Below are positions 42,250 through 49,223 of a stretch of DNA of 64,000 nucleotides, one piece after another (within the stretch, counting starts at the first letter, position 1; every line of letters starts with the position of its first letter). Where the stretch lies: the NCBI GenBank assembly GCA_036558005.1, contig DATBGO010000360.1, positions 1-64,000 of the forward strand. The letters are read 5' to 3'. Made by a program: the position numbers and the translations under genes. The DNA is from DATBGO01 sp036558005. GTDB lineage: Bacteria > Actinomycetota > Actinomycetes > Streptosporangiales > Streptosporangiaceae. The notes under the pieces were generated by a model that saw only the letters and a program-made list of their open reading frames with translations, did not search any database and was not told the origin of the DNA.

Positions 42250-42792
42250 TCACCGGTCATTGTCCCTTGCCCTCGGCGGCCCCGGAGCCGCGGTGGCGGT
42301 CAGCCGCAGGCCGCTGATGATCTCAGCCACGATCCGGGCCGGCGGGCCGGCCGCGGAGAGCACCAGGGCGTCCTCGGCAGGTGCTGGCAGCTCCAGGTCG
42401 GCCAGCTGGCTGCCGAGCAGCCTGGCGCTGAAGAAATGGCCGTGCCGGGCGGCCAGCCTGGCGTGCAGCAGCTCCCTGCTCGCGGTCAGGAAGACGAGCC
42501 GGGCGGCCGGCCGGCTGTCTAGCAGCAGCCCGCGGTAGCCGCGCTTGAGCAGCGAGCAGGCGAGCACGGCCGGCTGCCCGGCCGCGATCCGCTGATCCAT
42601 CCAGCGCCCGATGGCCGCCAGCCACGGCTGCCGGTCCGCATCGGTGAGCGCCTGGCCAGATCGCATCTTGGCGATGTTCGCCGCCGGGTGGAATGCGTCG
42701 CCGTCGGCGAACTCCCAGTTCAGGCGGCTGGCAAGGAGCGTGCCGACGGTTGTCTTCCCCGTCCCCGAAACCCCGCCGATCACTACGATCAT
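42250..42792 (-). CDS. gntK: Gluconokinase GntK
   Basis: This encodes 180 residues from ATG 42792. The P-loop is GGVSGTGKTTVG near the N-terminus, and DGDAFHPAANIAKMRSGQAL, DRQPWLAAI, CSLLKRGYRGLL and HGHFFSARLLGSQ are signature stretches of the small shikimate-kinase-like gluconokinases. It phosphorylates gluconate to 6-phosphogluconate, which feeds the pentose phosphate pathway. The last 15 residues (PGPPRARDNDR) are an Arg/Pro-rich extension. The cupin gene follows. No gluconate permease or GntR regulator is nearby. Confidence 0.92.
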   Translation of the reverse strand: MIVVIGGVSGTGKTTVGTLLASRLNWEFADGDAFHPAANIAKMRSGQALTDADRQPWLAAIGRWMDQRIAAGQPAVLACSLLKRGYRGLLLDSRPAARLVFLTASRELLHARLAARHGHFFSARLLGSQLADLELPAPAEDALVLSAAGPPARIVAEIISGLRLTATAAPGPPRARDNDR

Positions 42793-42846
42793 GTTCCTGG
42801 GAGCATAGCCCCGGCCGCGGCAGGGGCCGGCACCTGGCTGCCGTCC

Positions 42847-43020
42847 TCAGCCGTGCCCGCCGGCCCGGCCGGCCCGCCGCGCGGCCCGGCGCCGGTCCGG
42901 GCAGCGCAGTCCCGGCCGGCCCCGGCGCCGGCGGATCCTGGCTCGCTGCGGGCAGTCCGCACGCCAGGACAGGTAGCCGGAGAAAATGACCTGGCCACCA
43001 GTGCGCTTACGCCAGCACAT
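42847..43020 (-). CDS. Small Arg-rich open reading frame with a strong ribosome binding site
   Basis: This 57-codon frame starts at ATG 43020 behind AGGAGAGAG, a near-ideal ribosome binding site. The predicted product starts MCWRKRTGGQVIFSGYLSWR and continues with an Arg-rich half containing RRRRGRPGLRCPDRRR. It has cysteines at positions 2, 23 and 41 and would be strongly basic. It lies just upstream of gluconokinase on the same strand. I recognise no family, and the Arg-rich end is also what GC-rich noncoding DNA would give, so this is tentative. Confidence 0.3.
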   Translation of the reverse strand: MCWRKRTGGQVIFSGYLSWRADCPQRARIRRRRGRPGLRCPDRRRAARRAGRAGGHG

Positions 43021-43189
43021 TGCTCTCTCCTGGCCTGACCGGCTGCAGATACGAGCGTTTTATAGCACGCAGTGAGCCTTGCCGCGACGGCTTCTAATAA
43101 GGACCGCAGTGAATTCACCCGGCGATCGGTAAATGTCCGGCACGACTGCACATAAGTATCACTAACATGCGCAGTCCGGCCGGACCGGA

Positions 43190-43393
43190 TCAGAGCGGGC
43201 GGACCTGCTCGGCCTGCGGGCCCTTGGTGCCCTGGCCAGGAGTGAACTCGACCCGCTGATTCTCCTGCAGGCTGCGGAAACCGTCGATAAGAATCGCGGA
43301 GTGGTGCACGAACACGTCGGCGGTGCCATCATCGGGCGCGATGAAACCGTAGCCCTTGTCCGCGTTGAACCACTTCACGGTGCCCTGAGGCAT
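43190..43393 (-). CDS. cspA: Cold-shock protein
   Basis: This encodes 67 residues. ATG 43393 is chosen over an upstream in-frame ATG because AGGAGAAAG precedes it and the protein then starts MPQGTVKWFNADKGYGFIAP, the canonical Csp opening. The RNA-binding motifs KGYGFIAP and DVFVHHSAI are intact. It ends GPQAEQVRPL. Cold-shock proteins bind single-stranded RNA and melt secondary structure. The single-domain length is standard. Confidence 0.96.
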   Translation of the reverse strand: MPQGTVKWFNADKGYGFIAPDDGTADVFVHHSAILIDGFRSLQENQRVEFTPGQGTKGPQAEQVRPL

Positions 43394-43560
43394 GAACTTT
43401 CTCCTAGGTGAGAACTCCGGGTCCACGGATGAGGAGCCGGCCTGCTGCGAATGCAGCCAGGCCATCAAACACCATGCGGCGCGCCGCCGCCCGCCGGTTG
43501 GGCCAGTTGACCGCCGGGCCGGTGCCCTGATGACCGGCCCGCCCGGTATCGTTACCCGGC

Positions 43561-43935
43561 ATGGATGCGGCGGGCGTGACCAGGTGGCTGGCCGGCTACG
43601 AGGCTGCGTGGCGGTCGCCGGGGACGGACCAGCTGTCCGGCCTGTTCACCCCGGATGCCACCTACTCGGCGCACCCGTACGCGCAGCCGCTGACCGGGCT
43701 GGCCGCGATCGCGCGGATGTGGGAGGCCGAGCGCGACGGGCCCGGCGAGGTGTTCGCGATGACCAGCCAGATCGTCGCGGTCGCGGGCGATGTGGCGGTG
43801 CTGCGGGTCGAGGTCGGTTACGGCGAGCCGGTGACGCAGGAATACCGCGACCTGTGGGTCATCGCATTCGCGCCGGACGGCCGGTGCGCCGCGTTCGAGG
43901 AATGGCCGTTCGCGCCGCCCGCCGCGGCCCGGTAA
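43561..43935 (+). CDS. NTF2-like (SnoaL-type) protein
   Basis: This encodes 124 residues from ATG 43561. No ribosome binding site is visible and TTACCCGGC abuts the start, so the mRNA could be leaderless. Motifs WLAGYEAAWRSPGTDQLSGL, FTPDATYSAHPYAQPLTG and GLAAIARMWEAERDGP match the NTF2-like cone fold used by many small isomerases, cyclases and binding proteins. The last strand, EYRDLWVIAFAPDGRCAAFE, is also typical. The ligand is unknown. A strong hairpin follows at 43962. Confidence 0.82.
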   Translation: MDAAGVTRWLAGYEAAWRSPGTDQLSGLFTPDATYSAHPYAQPLTGLAAIARMWEAERDGPGEVFAMTSQIVAVAGDVAVLRVEVGYGEPVTQEYRDLWVIAFAPDGRCAAFEEWPFAPPAAAR

Positions 43936-43961
43936 CCATCCCGGCGCGGCCGGAAAGGAAA

Positions 43962-43990
43962 CGGGCGGCCCGGCGTTGCCGGGCCGCCCG
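43962..43990. terminator. Bidirectional terminator between convergent genes
   Basis: CGGGCGGCCCGGC (43962-43974) pairs perfectly with GCCGGGCCGCCCG (43978-43990) around GTT and is followed by CTTTT on the plus strand. It sits between the NTF2-like gene and the sedolisin gene, which end facing each other. Confidence 0.88.
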
Positions 43991-44005
43991 CTTTTCCAGG
44001 ACTGA

Positions 44006-46108
44006 TCAGCTGGTGTTGACCGCCGTGTCGTCGATGACGAACGAGGTCTGCAGCGAGACGTCCTCAGTGCCGGTGAACTTGAGGGTTACGGTGCTGCCGG
44101 CGAAGCTGCCCAGCGAGACTGACTGCTGGGCGTAGCCGGTGTTGTGGTTGAGGTTGGAGAAGCTGGCCACGGTGGTGCCGTTGGCGGTGACGGTCAGCTT
44201 GTCGAATGCCGTCGTACGGGTTGTCTCCGCCGTATCGATGTGCAGCCAGAAGGTGAACGTCGTGTGGGTGCATGCGGCGGGGATCGTCACCGACTGCGAC
44301 AGCGTGTCGGTGTGGGTGGTCCCGTAGCCGTCGAGCCACGCGTACCAGGTGCCGCTGTGCGAGGTCTCGCCAGCGCCGTTGGGGTTGATCACGCCAGCGG
44401 TCGAGGTCCACGGCGCAGCCGAGCCGGTCTCGAAGCCGGGGTTGCCGAGCAACTGCGAGGCGGTGCAGCCGCCGCCGCCCCCGCCGCTGATCGTCCAGGT
44501 GAACGTGGCCGAGCCGTTCGCGCCGGTGGTGTCGGTGGCCTTCGCCGTGACGGTGAAGGTGCCCGCGGCGCTGGGCGTGCCGGAGATCAGGCCGGTCGAG
44601 GAGTTGATCGACAGGCCGGTGGGCAGCCCGGTGGCGCTGTAGGTCAGCGTCTGGCCGGTTGCCGAGTCAGTGGCGTGAATCTGCAGGCTGACCGCGGTCC
44701 CTACGGTCCCGGTCTGGTTGCCGGGGTTGGTGACGGTCACCGTGTTGCCGGTGCCGCCGCCGCCGTTGGTGAACGCTGCCGTCCCGTTCGGGGTACCCCA
44801 GCCGGTCGGCCCGTCGTAGCCCACCTCACCGGTGCACAGGTAAGCGGGGCTGCAGGAGCCGTCGGCGCCGGAGGTGACGTCGAACAGGTTGCCGGTGTGC
44901 GCGTAGGGGTAGGACCCGGCCTCGGTGCCCGCCGCCGGGGTGCCCGCGAGCGCGTACACCGCGGCGATCATCGGTGACGACGCGCTGGTGCCGCCGACCT
45001 CGAGCCAGCCACCCTGGCTGTAGGTGTCGTAGACGGCAACCCCGGTGTTGGGGTCGGCGTCCGCGGCCACGTCGTTGTCGGTGCGCCGGGAGCAGCCGGT
45101 GTCGGTCTGCCAGGACGGCTTGGAGCTGTCAGCCGCGCAGCCAGAGCCGGTGCCCTCGCCGCCCGCGCTGCTGCCCCACACCGTCTCGGTCCAGCCGCGC
45201 GAGTTGGTGGAGGTGTTCAGCGAGGTGCCGCCGACCGAGACGACGTCAGCCGACGCGGCCGGGTAGGACACGCCGAATCCGTCGTCACCGGCGGAGGCCA
45301 CGATCGCCTTGCCCGGGTGGTTGTAGAAGCTGCTGTCGAAGGAGTTGTCCGAGGACGACTCGGAGCCGCCGTAGCTGTTGGACACGTAGTTCGCGCCCAG
45401 CGAGACGGCGGTGTTGACCGCGGTGCCGAGATTCTGCGTGGTCGGGCTGGTCGCCTCGACCAGGATGATGTGGCACAGCGGGCAGATCGCCGACACCATG
45501 TCGACGTCGAGCGACTCTTCCACGTCCCAGCCGCTGGTGCCCGCCGCGGGCGGGAGCGGGCTGGTCGCGCCGTTCTGGTTGACCTTGGAGAAACAGCCGC
45601 TGCCGCAGGCGGGCAGGCTCCAGTCAGAACGGTAGGTGGCCAGGTCGGCAGCGGCGTTCGGGTCGTCCATCGCGTCCACGATCGCGACCGTCTGGCCGCT
45701 GCCCGCGGTCGAGGACGGCAGCTTGTAGGCGCTCTGCAGACTGGGGGGCCCGTAGCCGACGCCGACCGGCGCGGCGTTGGGGGCGAGCGTCGACTGCGCC
45801 TTGTGCGCGACGTTGGTGCGGATCAGCGACATGCAGAAGTCGCGGCCGGGCACCGTGGTCGCGGTGCAGGCCCGACGGAAGTCGGCGTTGCCGGTGACCG
45901 AGATGCCGGGAAGCGGATGCGAGGTGGTGACGTGGGCGGCAGCGCTGCTGTGCATCGCGGCGCCGCCGGTGACGGTCTGGGCGGATGCGGAGCCCGCGGC
46001 GAGCGCGAACCCGCCGATCACCAGGGCTGCCGACGAGGCCAGGATCGTCCAGCTGCGGGTGCTGCCCGCACGGGCCCGCCGGCGTTGCCGGGCATGGATA
46101 AGTCGCAA
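44006..46108 (-). CDS. Exported sedolisin-like (S53) peptidase with Ig-like and C-terminal beta domains
   Basis: This encodes 700 residues. The start is TTG 46108, placed eight bases after AAGGAGG; an upstream GTG has no such site. A signal peptide (about 1-44, ends GSASAQ) is followed by the protease domain (about 85-450). Sedolisin residues are complete: VEESLDVD gives Glu197 and Asp201, SAGDDG gives oxyanion Asp275, and GGTSASSPMIAA gives Ser375; GYDGPTGWGTP is the usual calcium-site end. A putative Ig domain (about 465-550, LTYSATGLPTGLSINSSTGL) and a C-terminal jelly-roll-like domain follow. The pro-domain is very short, unlike classical sedolisins, so activation may differ. The enzyme is secreted. 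A palindrome at 46279-46306 may regulate it. Confidence 0.88.
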   Translation of the reverse strand: MRLIHARQRRRARAGSTRSWTILASSAALVIGGFALAAGSASAQTVTGGAAMHSSAAAHVTTSHPLPGISVTGNADFRRACTATTVPGRDFCMSLIRTNVAHKAQSTLAPNAAPVGVGYGPPSLQSAYKLPSSTAGSGQTVAIVDAMDDPNAAADLATYRSDWSLPACGSGCFSKVNQNGATSPLPPAAGTSGWDVEESLDVDMVSAICPLCHIILVEATSPTTQNLGTAVNTAVSLGANYVSNSYGGSESSSDNSFDSSFYNHPGKAIVASAGDDGFGVSYPAASADVVSVGGTSLNTSTNSRGWTETVWGSSAGGEGTGSGCAADSSKPSWQTDTGCSRRTDNDVAADADPNTGVAVYDTYSQGGWLEVGGTSASSPMIAAVYALAGTPAAGTEAGSYPYAHTGNLFDVTSGADGSCSPAYLCTGEVGYDGPTGWGTPNGTAAFTNGGGGTGNTVTVTNPGNQTGTVGTAVSLQIHATDSATGQTLTYSATGLPTGLSINSSTGLISGTPSAAGTFTVTAKATDTTGANGSATFTWTISGGGGGGCTASQLLGNPGFETGSAAPWTSTAGVINPNGAGETSHSGTWYAWLDGYGTTHTDTLSQSVTIPAACTHTTFTFWLHIDTAETTRTTAFDKLTVTANGTTVASFSNLNHNTGYAQQSVSLGSFAGSTVTLKFTGTEDVSLQTSFVIDDTAVNTS

Positions 46109-46278
46109 GAGACCTTCCTCCTTGGGCGGGGCCAGGCACGCGTCAGCGCAATGACAACGTTGTCTGTGACTTTGCGCTGCGTGTGTCCTGGGGTCGTTGT
46201 TGGGAAGAGGGAAACCGCGATCGAGGCCCAAACGGACGATAAGCGCGACTCGGGGAGCCGTCAATAGCCAAATACGCT

Positions 46279-46306
46279 GGGTAACGAATTTGCCTGCCCG
46301 TTACCC
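46279..46306. promoter_or_regulatory. Interrupted palindrome upstream of the sedolisin gene, candidate operator
   Basis: GGGTAACG (46279-46286) and CGTTACCC (46299-46306) are exact reverse complements 20 bases apart centre to centre, two helical turns, as expected for a dimeric regulator. A further GTAACG lies at 46339-46344. The same GTTACG core occurs upstream of both large subtilase-like peptidases (34263-34268, 38105-38110). Confidence 0.5.
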
Positions 46307-46369
46307 GGCTGCGTGCGGGAATGGCCGACAAATGGCCTGTAACGGACGCGTGACCGGCCCCGGGCGGTC

Positions 46370-47743
46370 CTACCCGGCCCGCCAGCCGCCGGGATCGACC
46401 CCGCCGGGCACCGGCGCCTGCGGATCGTAGGGCGTGCGGGTGAAGATCACCGAGCCGAAGTCAAGCGCCCGGACCTCGCCGCCGGGCCCGCGCAGCGGCA
46501 CCAGCGGCTCGCCCGTGCAGCGGCCGTCCAGGCCGGTCCAGCCGCCGTCACCATCGGGCCCGAACCGCAGCCCCGGCAGCGACGATGCCGCGGCGGTCAG
46601 CTCGAGCTCGCCGCCGGTCACCCGCAGCAGGTAAGAAACCGGGCCCCAGTACCACGGGCCGGCCAGCTCAAGCACGTCACCGGCGACCGCGGCGGGCGTC
46701 CATTCGGCCCGGATCCGCGGCTCCCGCTCGGCCAGGATCGTCAGCAGATCGGTGCTGAGCGCGTCGCCGAACCCGGCGGTCGAGTTGCACAGCGCGATCG
46801 CCGCGTCCCCGCTGTCCGCGGCGATCTGCACGATCGCGGTAAACCCCGGCATGCTGCCGCTGTGCCCGTAGCTGCGGGCCCCGCCGTCGTTCCACAGCTG
46901 CAGGCCCAGGCCGTACCCTTGGGCCCACGGCGCGCCGGCCGCGTCGTGCACCGTGACCGGCTCGCGCATCTCGGCGAGGGTGGCCTCGGCCAGCAGCCCG
47001 CCGGTGTCCCCGGCCAGGAACCTGGCCCACCGGGCCAGGTCCGCGACCGTCGTCCACAGCTGCCCGGCGGGGCCCATCGCGGCCGCGTCGTGCTCGGGCT
47101 CGGGCAGCAGCAGGTCCGCGTGCGGGTGGACGGCGAACCCCGCCGCGTGCGGGGCCTGCGGCGCCAGCGTGGTCCGGTTCATGCCCAGCGGGGCGAGCAG
47201 TTCCCCGGCGATGACCTCATACCAGGGCGCGTCGTGCAGCCGGGCGACCAGCGCGCCGAGCAGCGCGTAACCGACACTGGAGTAGTGATAGCGGCGGCCC
47301 GGGCGCAGCCGGGCGGCGTCCGGGCCGAGCGAGCCGGCGGTCAGTTCCGGCAGCGAGATGCCCGCGGTGCGCTCCCACCACGGGCCCGCGGTCTCGGCGC
47401 GCAGGCCGGAGGTGTGCGACAGCAGCTGGCCGATGGTCAGGTGCGCGACCTCGCCCGCGTCCAGGTGCGCGCCGACCGGGTCGGACAGGTCGATCCGGCC
47501 AGCGTCGCGCAGCCGGAGCACGGCGACGGCGACGAAGCTCTTCGTGATCGAGCCGGCCCGGTACTGCACCCCCGCGTCCGGCACCGGCCCGCTGGTGCCA
47601 CGGATCCGGCCGCGCCCGGCTGACCAGGCCAGCCCGCCGCCGCGCAGCAGGCCCGCGCTCACCGAGGGCAGCCGGCGAGCGGCCTGCTCAGCGGCCAGCC
47701 GGGCGGTGAGCAGCCGGTGGGTGTGCTGGTCGATCACAGCCAC
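46370..47743 (-). CDS. Serine hydrolase of the beta-lactamase (class C/DD-peptidase) fold
   Basis: This encodes 457 residues from GTG 47743; the ribosome binding site is weak. The catalytic SxxK is RAGSITKSF (Ser65, Lys68). The second motif is YSSVGYALLGAL, where the usual YxN is YSS, and YGHSGSMPGF supplies the HxG equivalent of KTG. The C-terminal 110 residues form a beta-rich extra domain. No signal peptide is visible, so it is probably cytoplasmic. Family members act as esterases, amidases or D-amino-acid peptidases; the Asn to Ser change argues against typical beta-lactamase activity. It lies 21 bases after dprE1 on the same strand. Confidence 0.85.
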   Translation of the reverse strand: MAVIDQHTHRLLTARLAAEQAARRLPSVSAGLLRGGGLAWSAGRGRIRGTSGPVPDAGVQYRAGSITKSFVAVAVLRLRDAGRIDLSDPVGAHLDAGEVAHLTIGQLLSHTSGLRAETAGPWWERTAGISLPELTAGSLGPDAARLRPGRRYHYSSVGYALLGALVARLHDAPWYEVIAGELLAPLGMNRTTLAPQAPHAAGFAVHPHADLLLPEPEHDAAAMGPAGQLWTTVADLARWARFLAGDTGGLLAEATLAEMREPVTVHDAAGAPWAQGYGLGLQLWNDGGARSYGHSGSMPGFTAIVQIAADSGDAAIALCNSTAGFGDALSTDLLTILAEREPRIRAEWTPAAVAGDVLELAGPWYWGPVSYLLRVTGGELELTAAASSLPGLRFGPDGDGGWTGLDGRCTGEPLVPLRGPGGEVRALDFGSVIFTRTPYDPQAPVPGGVDPGGWRAG

Positions 47744-47764
47744 CCACGCTAGCCGCCGGGGCAG

Positions 47765-49132
47765 TCACAGTGCGAGCCTGCGGGCCAGGTCGGAGTTGAA
47801 CACCCGGCCCGGGTCGATCCGGGCGCGCAGCTCGCGGAACTGGCCGAGCCGCGGGTACATCCTGGCCAGCGCCCCGGCCGTGACCCGCGAGTCCTTGGCC
47901 AGGTAGACCCGGCCGCCCGCGGCCAGCACCAGCTGGTCCAGCCAGTCCAGCAGGCCGGCCAGCCCCGGGGTGCGGGCCGGGAAGTCCAGCGCCAGCGTCC
48001 AGCCGGCCAGCGGGAACGACAGCATCCCCGGGTCGGGCTTGCCGAACCGCTTCAGCACCGTGACGAACGAGGGAGCGCGTTCCTGGCTGATCCGCTCGAA
48101 CGAGCGGACCACCGTGTCCTCCGCGCCGAACGGCACCACGTACTGGTACTGCACGAACCCGGCCGGGCCGTAGAGCCGGTTCCAGTTCCTGATCCCGTCC
48201 AGCGGGTGGAAGAAGGTCCCGATGCCCTGGATCTCGCCGGTCCGGCGCCGCGGCGCCTTGCGGTACCAGGCCTCGTTCAGCACGGCCACGCTGTGCCGGT
48301 TCAGCAGCCCGCCGGGGAACCCCGGCGGGGCGCCGGCCAGCGCGGCAGGCCGGAACGCGAGCGGGTCGCGCCGGGCCCGCGCGGGCAGGTCGGCGGGCGC
48401 CGCGAAGTCGCCGCTGGTGATCACCGACCGGCCCAGCGCGGCCCCCTTGGCCAGGCAGTCGGACCAGGCGACGGTGTAGGTGTAGGCGTCGTCGGTCCGC
48501 GACAGGTACGCCATGGTGTCGTCGATGTCGCTGGTGCGCACCGTGTCCACCCGCAGCCGGGAGGTCTCCACCTTTTTCATCGCGATCGTGGCCCGGGTGA
48601 TGATCCCGGTCAGGCCCATGCCGCCGGCGGTGGCCCAGAACAGGTCGTGGTCCGACTCCGGGGTCACCTGGCGCAGCCGCCCGTCGGCGGTCAGCAGGTC
48701 GAAGTCGCGGACGTGGGCGGCGAAGCTGCCGTCGGCGTGATGGTTCTTGCCGTGCACGTCCGCGGCGATCGCGCCGCCGACGGTGACCTGGCGGGTACCG
48801 GGAGAGACCGGGACGAACCAGCCGAACGGCAGCATCGTCGTCATCAGCTGGTCAAGGCTGACCCCGGCCGCGCAGCTGACGACCCCGTGCCCGGCGTCGA
48901 TGCCGACGATCTGGTTCATCCTGGTGGTCTCGATCACCAGGCCGCCGCCGTTCTGCGCCGCGTTGTTGTAACTGCGCCCGAGGCCGCGCGCGATGACCCC
49001 GCGCCGCGGCGCGGCCCGCAGCAGCCTGGCCACGTCGGCGGGCGCAGCCGGGCCCGCGACCTGGGCGACCGAGGGCGCGGTGCGGCCCCAGCCGGTGAGC
49101 GCTCTGCGGTCAGGCATCCTGGCCCATCCCAA
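47765..49132 (-). CDS. dprE1: Decaprenylphosphoryl-beta-D-ribose 2'-oxidase DprE1-like
   Basis: This encodes 455 residues (450 if started at ATG 49117). The FAD-binding domain carries LTGWGRTAPSVAQV, RGLGRSYNNAAQNGGGLVIE, PVSPGTRQVTVGGAIAADVH and GKNHHADGSFAAHVRDFDLL, which follow mycobacterial DprE1 closely; YGPAGFVQYQYVVPF and YLAKDSRVTAG are conserved in the C-terminal domain. DprE1 oxidises decaprenyl-phosphoryl ribose, a step toward the arabinose donor of the cell wall. The cysteine targeted by benzothiazinones (Cys387 in M. tuberculosis) is Ala near residue 381 here (AGWTLALDFP). The usual partner dprE2 is not adjacent. A related sugar-lipid oxidase role is the main alternative. Confidence 0.88.
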   Translation of the reverse strand: MGWARMPDRRALTGWGRTAPSVAQVAGPAAPADVARLLRAAPRRGVIARGLGRSYNNAAQNGGGLVIETTRMNQIVGIDAGHGVVSCAAGVSLDQLMTTMLPFGWFVPVSPGTRQVTVGGAIAADVHGKNHHADGSFAAHVRDFDLLTADGRLRQVTPESDHDLFWATAGGMGLTGIITRATIAMKKVETSRLRVDTVRTSDIDDTMAYLSRTDDAYTYTVAWSDCLAKGAALGRSVITSGDFAAPADLPARARRDPLAFRPAALAGAPPGFPGGLLNRHSVAVLNEAWYRKAPRRRTGEIQGIGTFFHPLDGIRNWNRLYGPAGFVQYQYVVPFGAEDTVVRSFERISQERAPSFVTVLKRFGKPDPGMLSFPLAGWTLALDFPARTPGLAGLLDWLDQLVLAAGGRVYLAKDSRVTAGALARMYPRLGQFRELRARIDPGRVFNSDLARRLAL

Positions 49133-49223
49133 GGTCGGAGGACTGGAAGGCTACCTGACCGGGGCCCGGCTGCCGGGTAAGCCCAGCGCGGCGCGCCAGG
49201 ACCCCGGGTGAAATGATCGCCAT

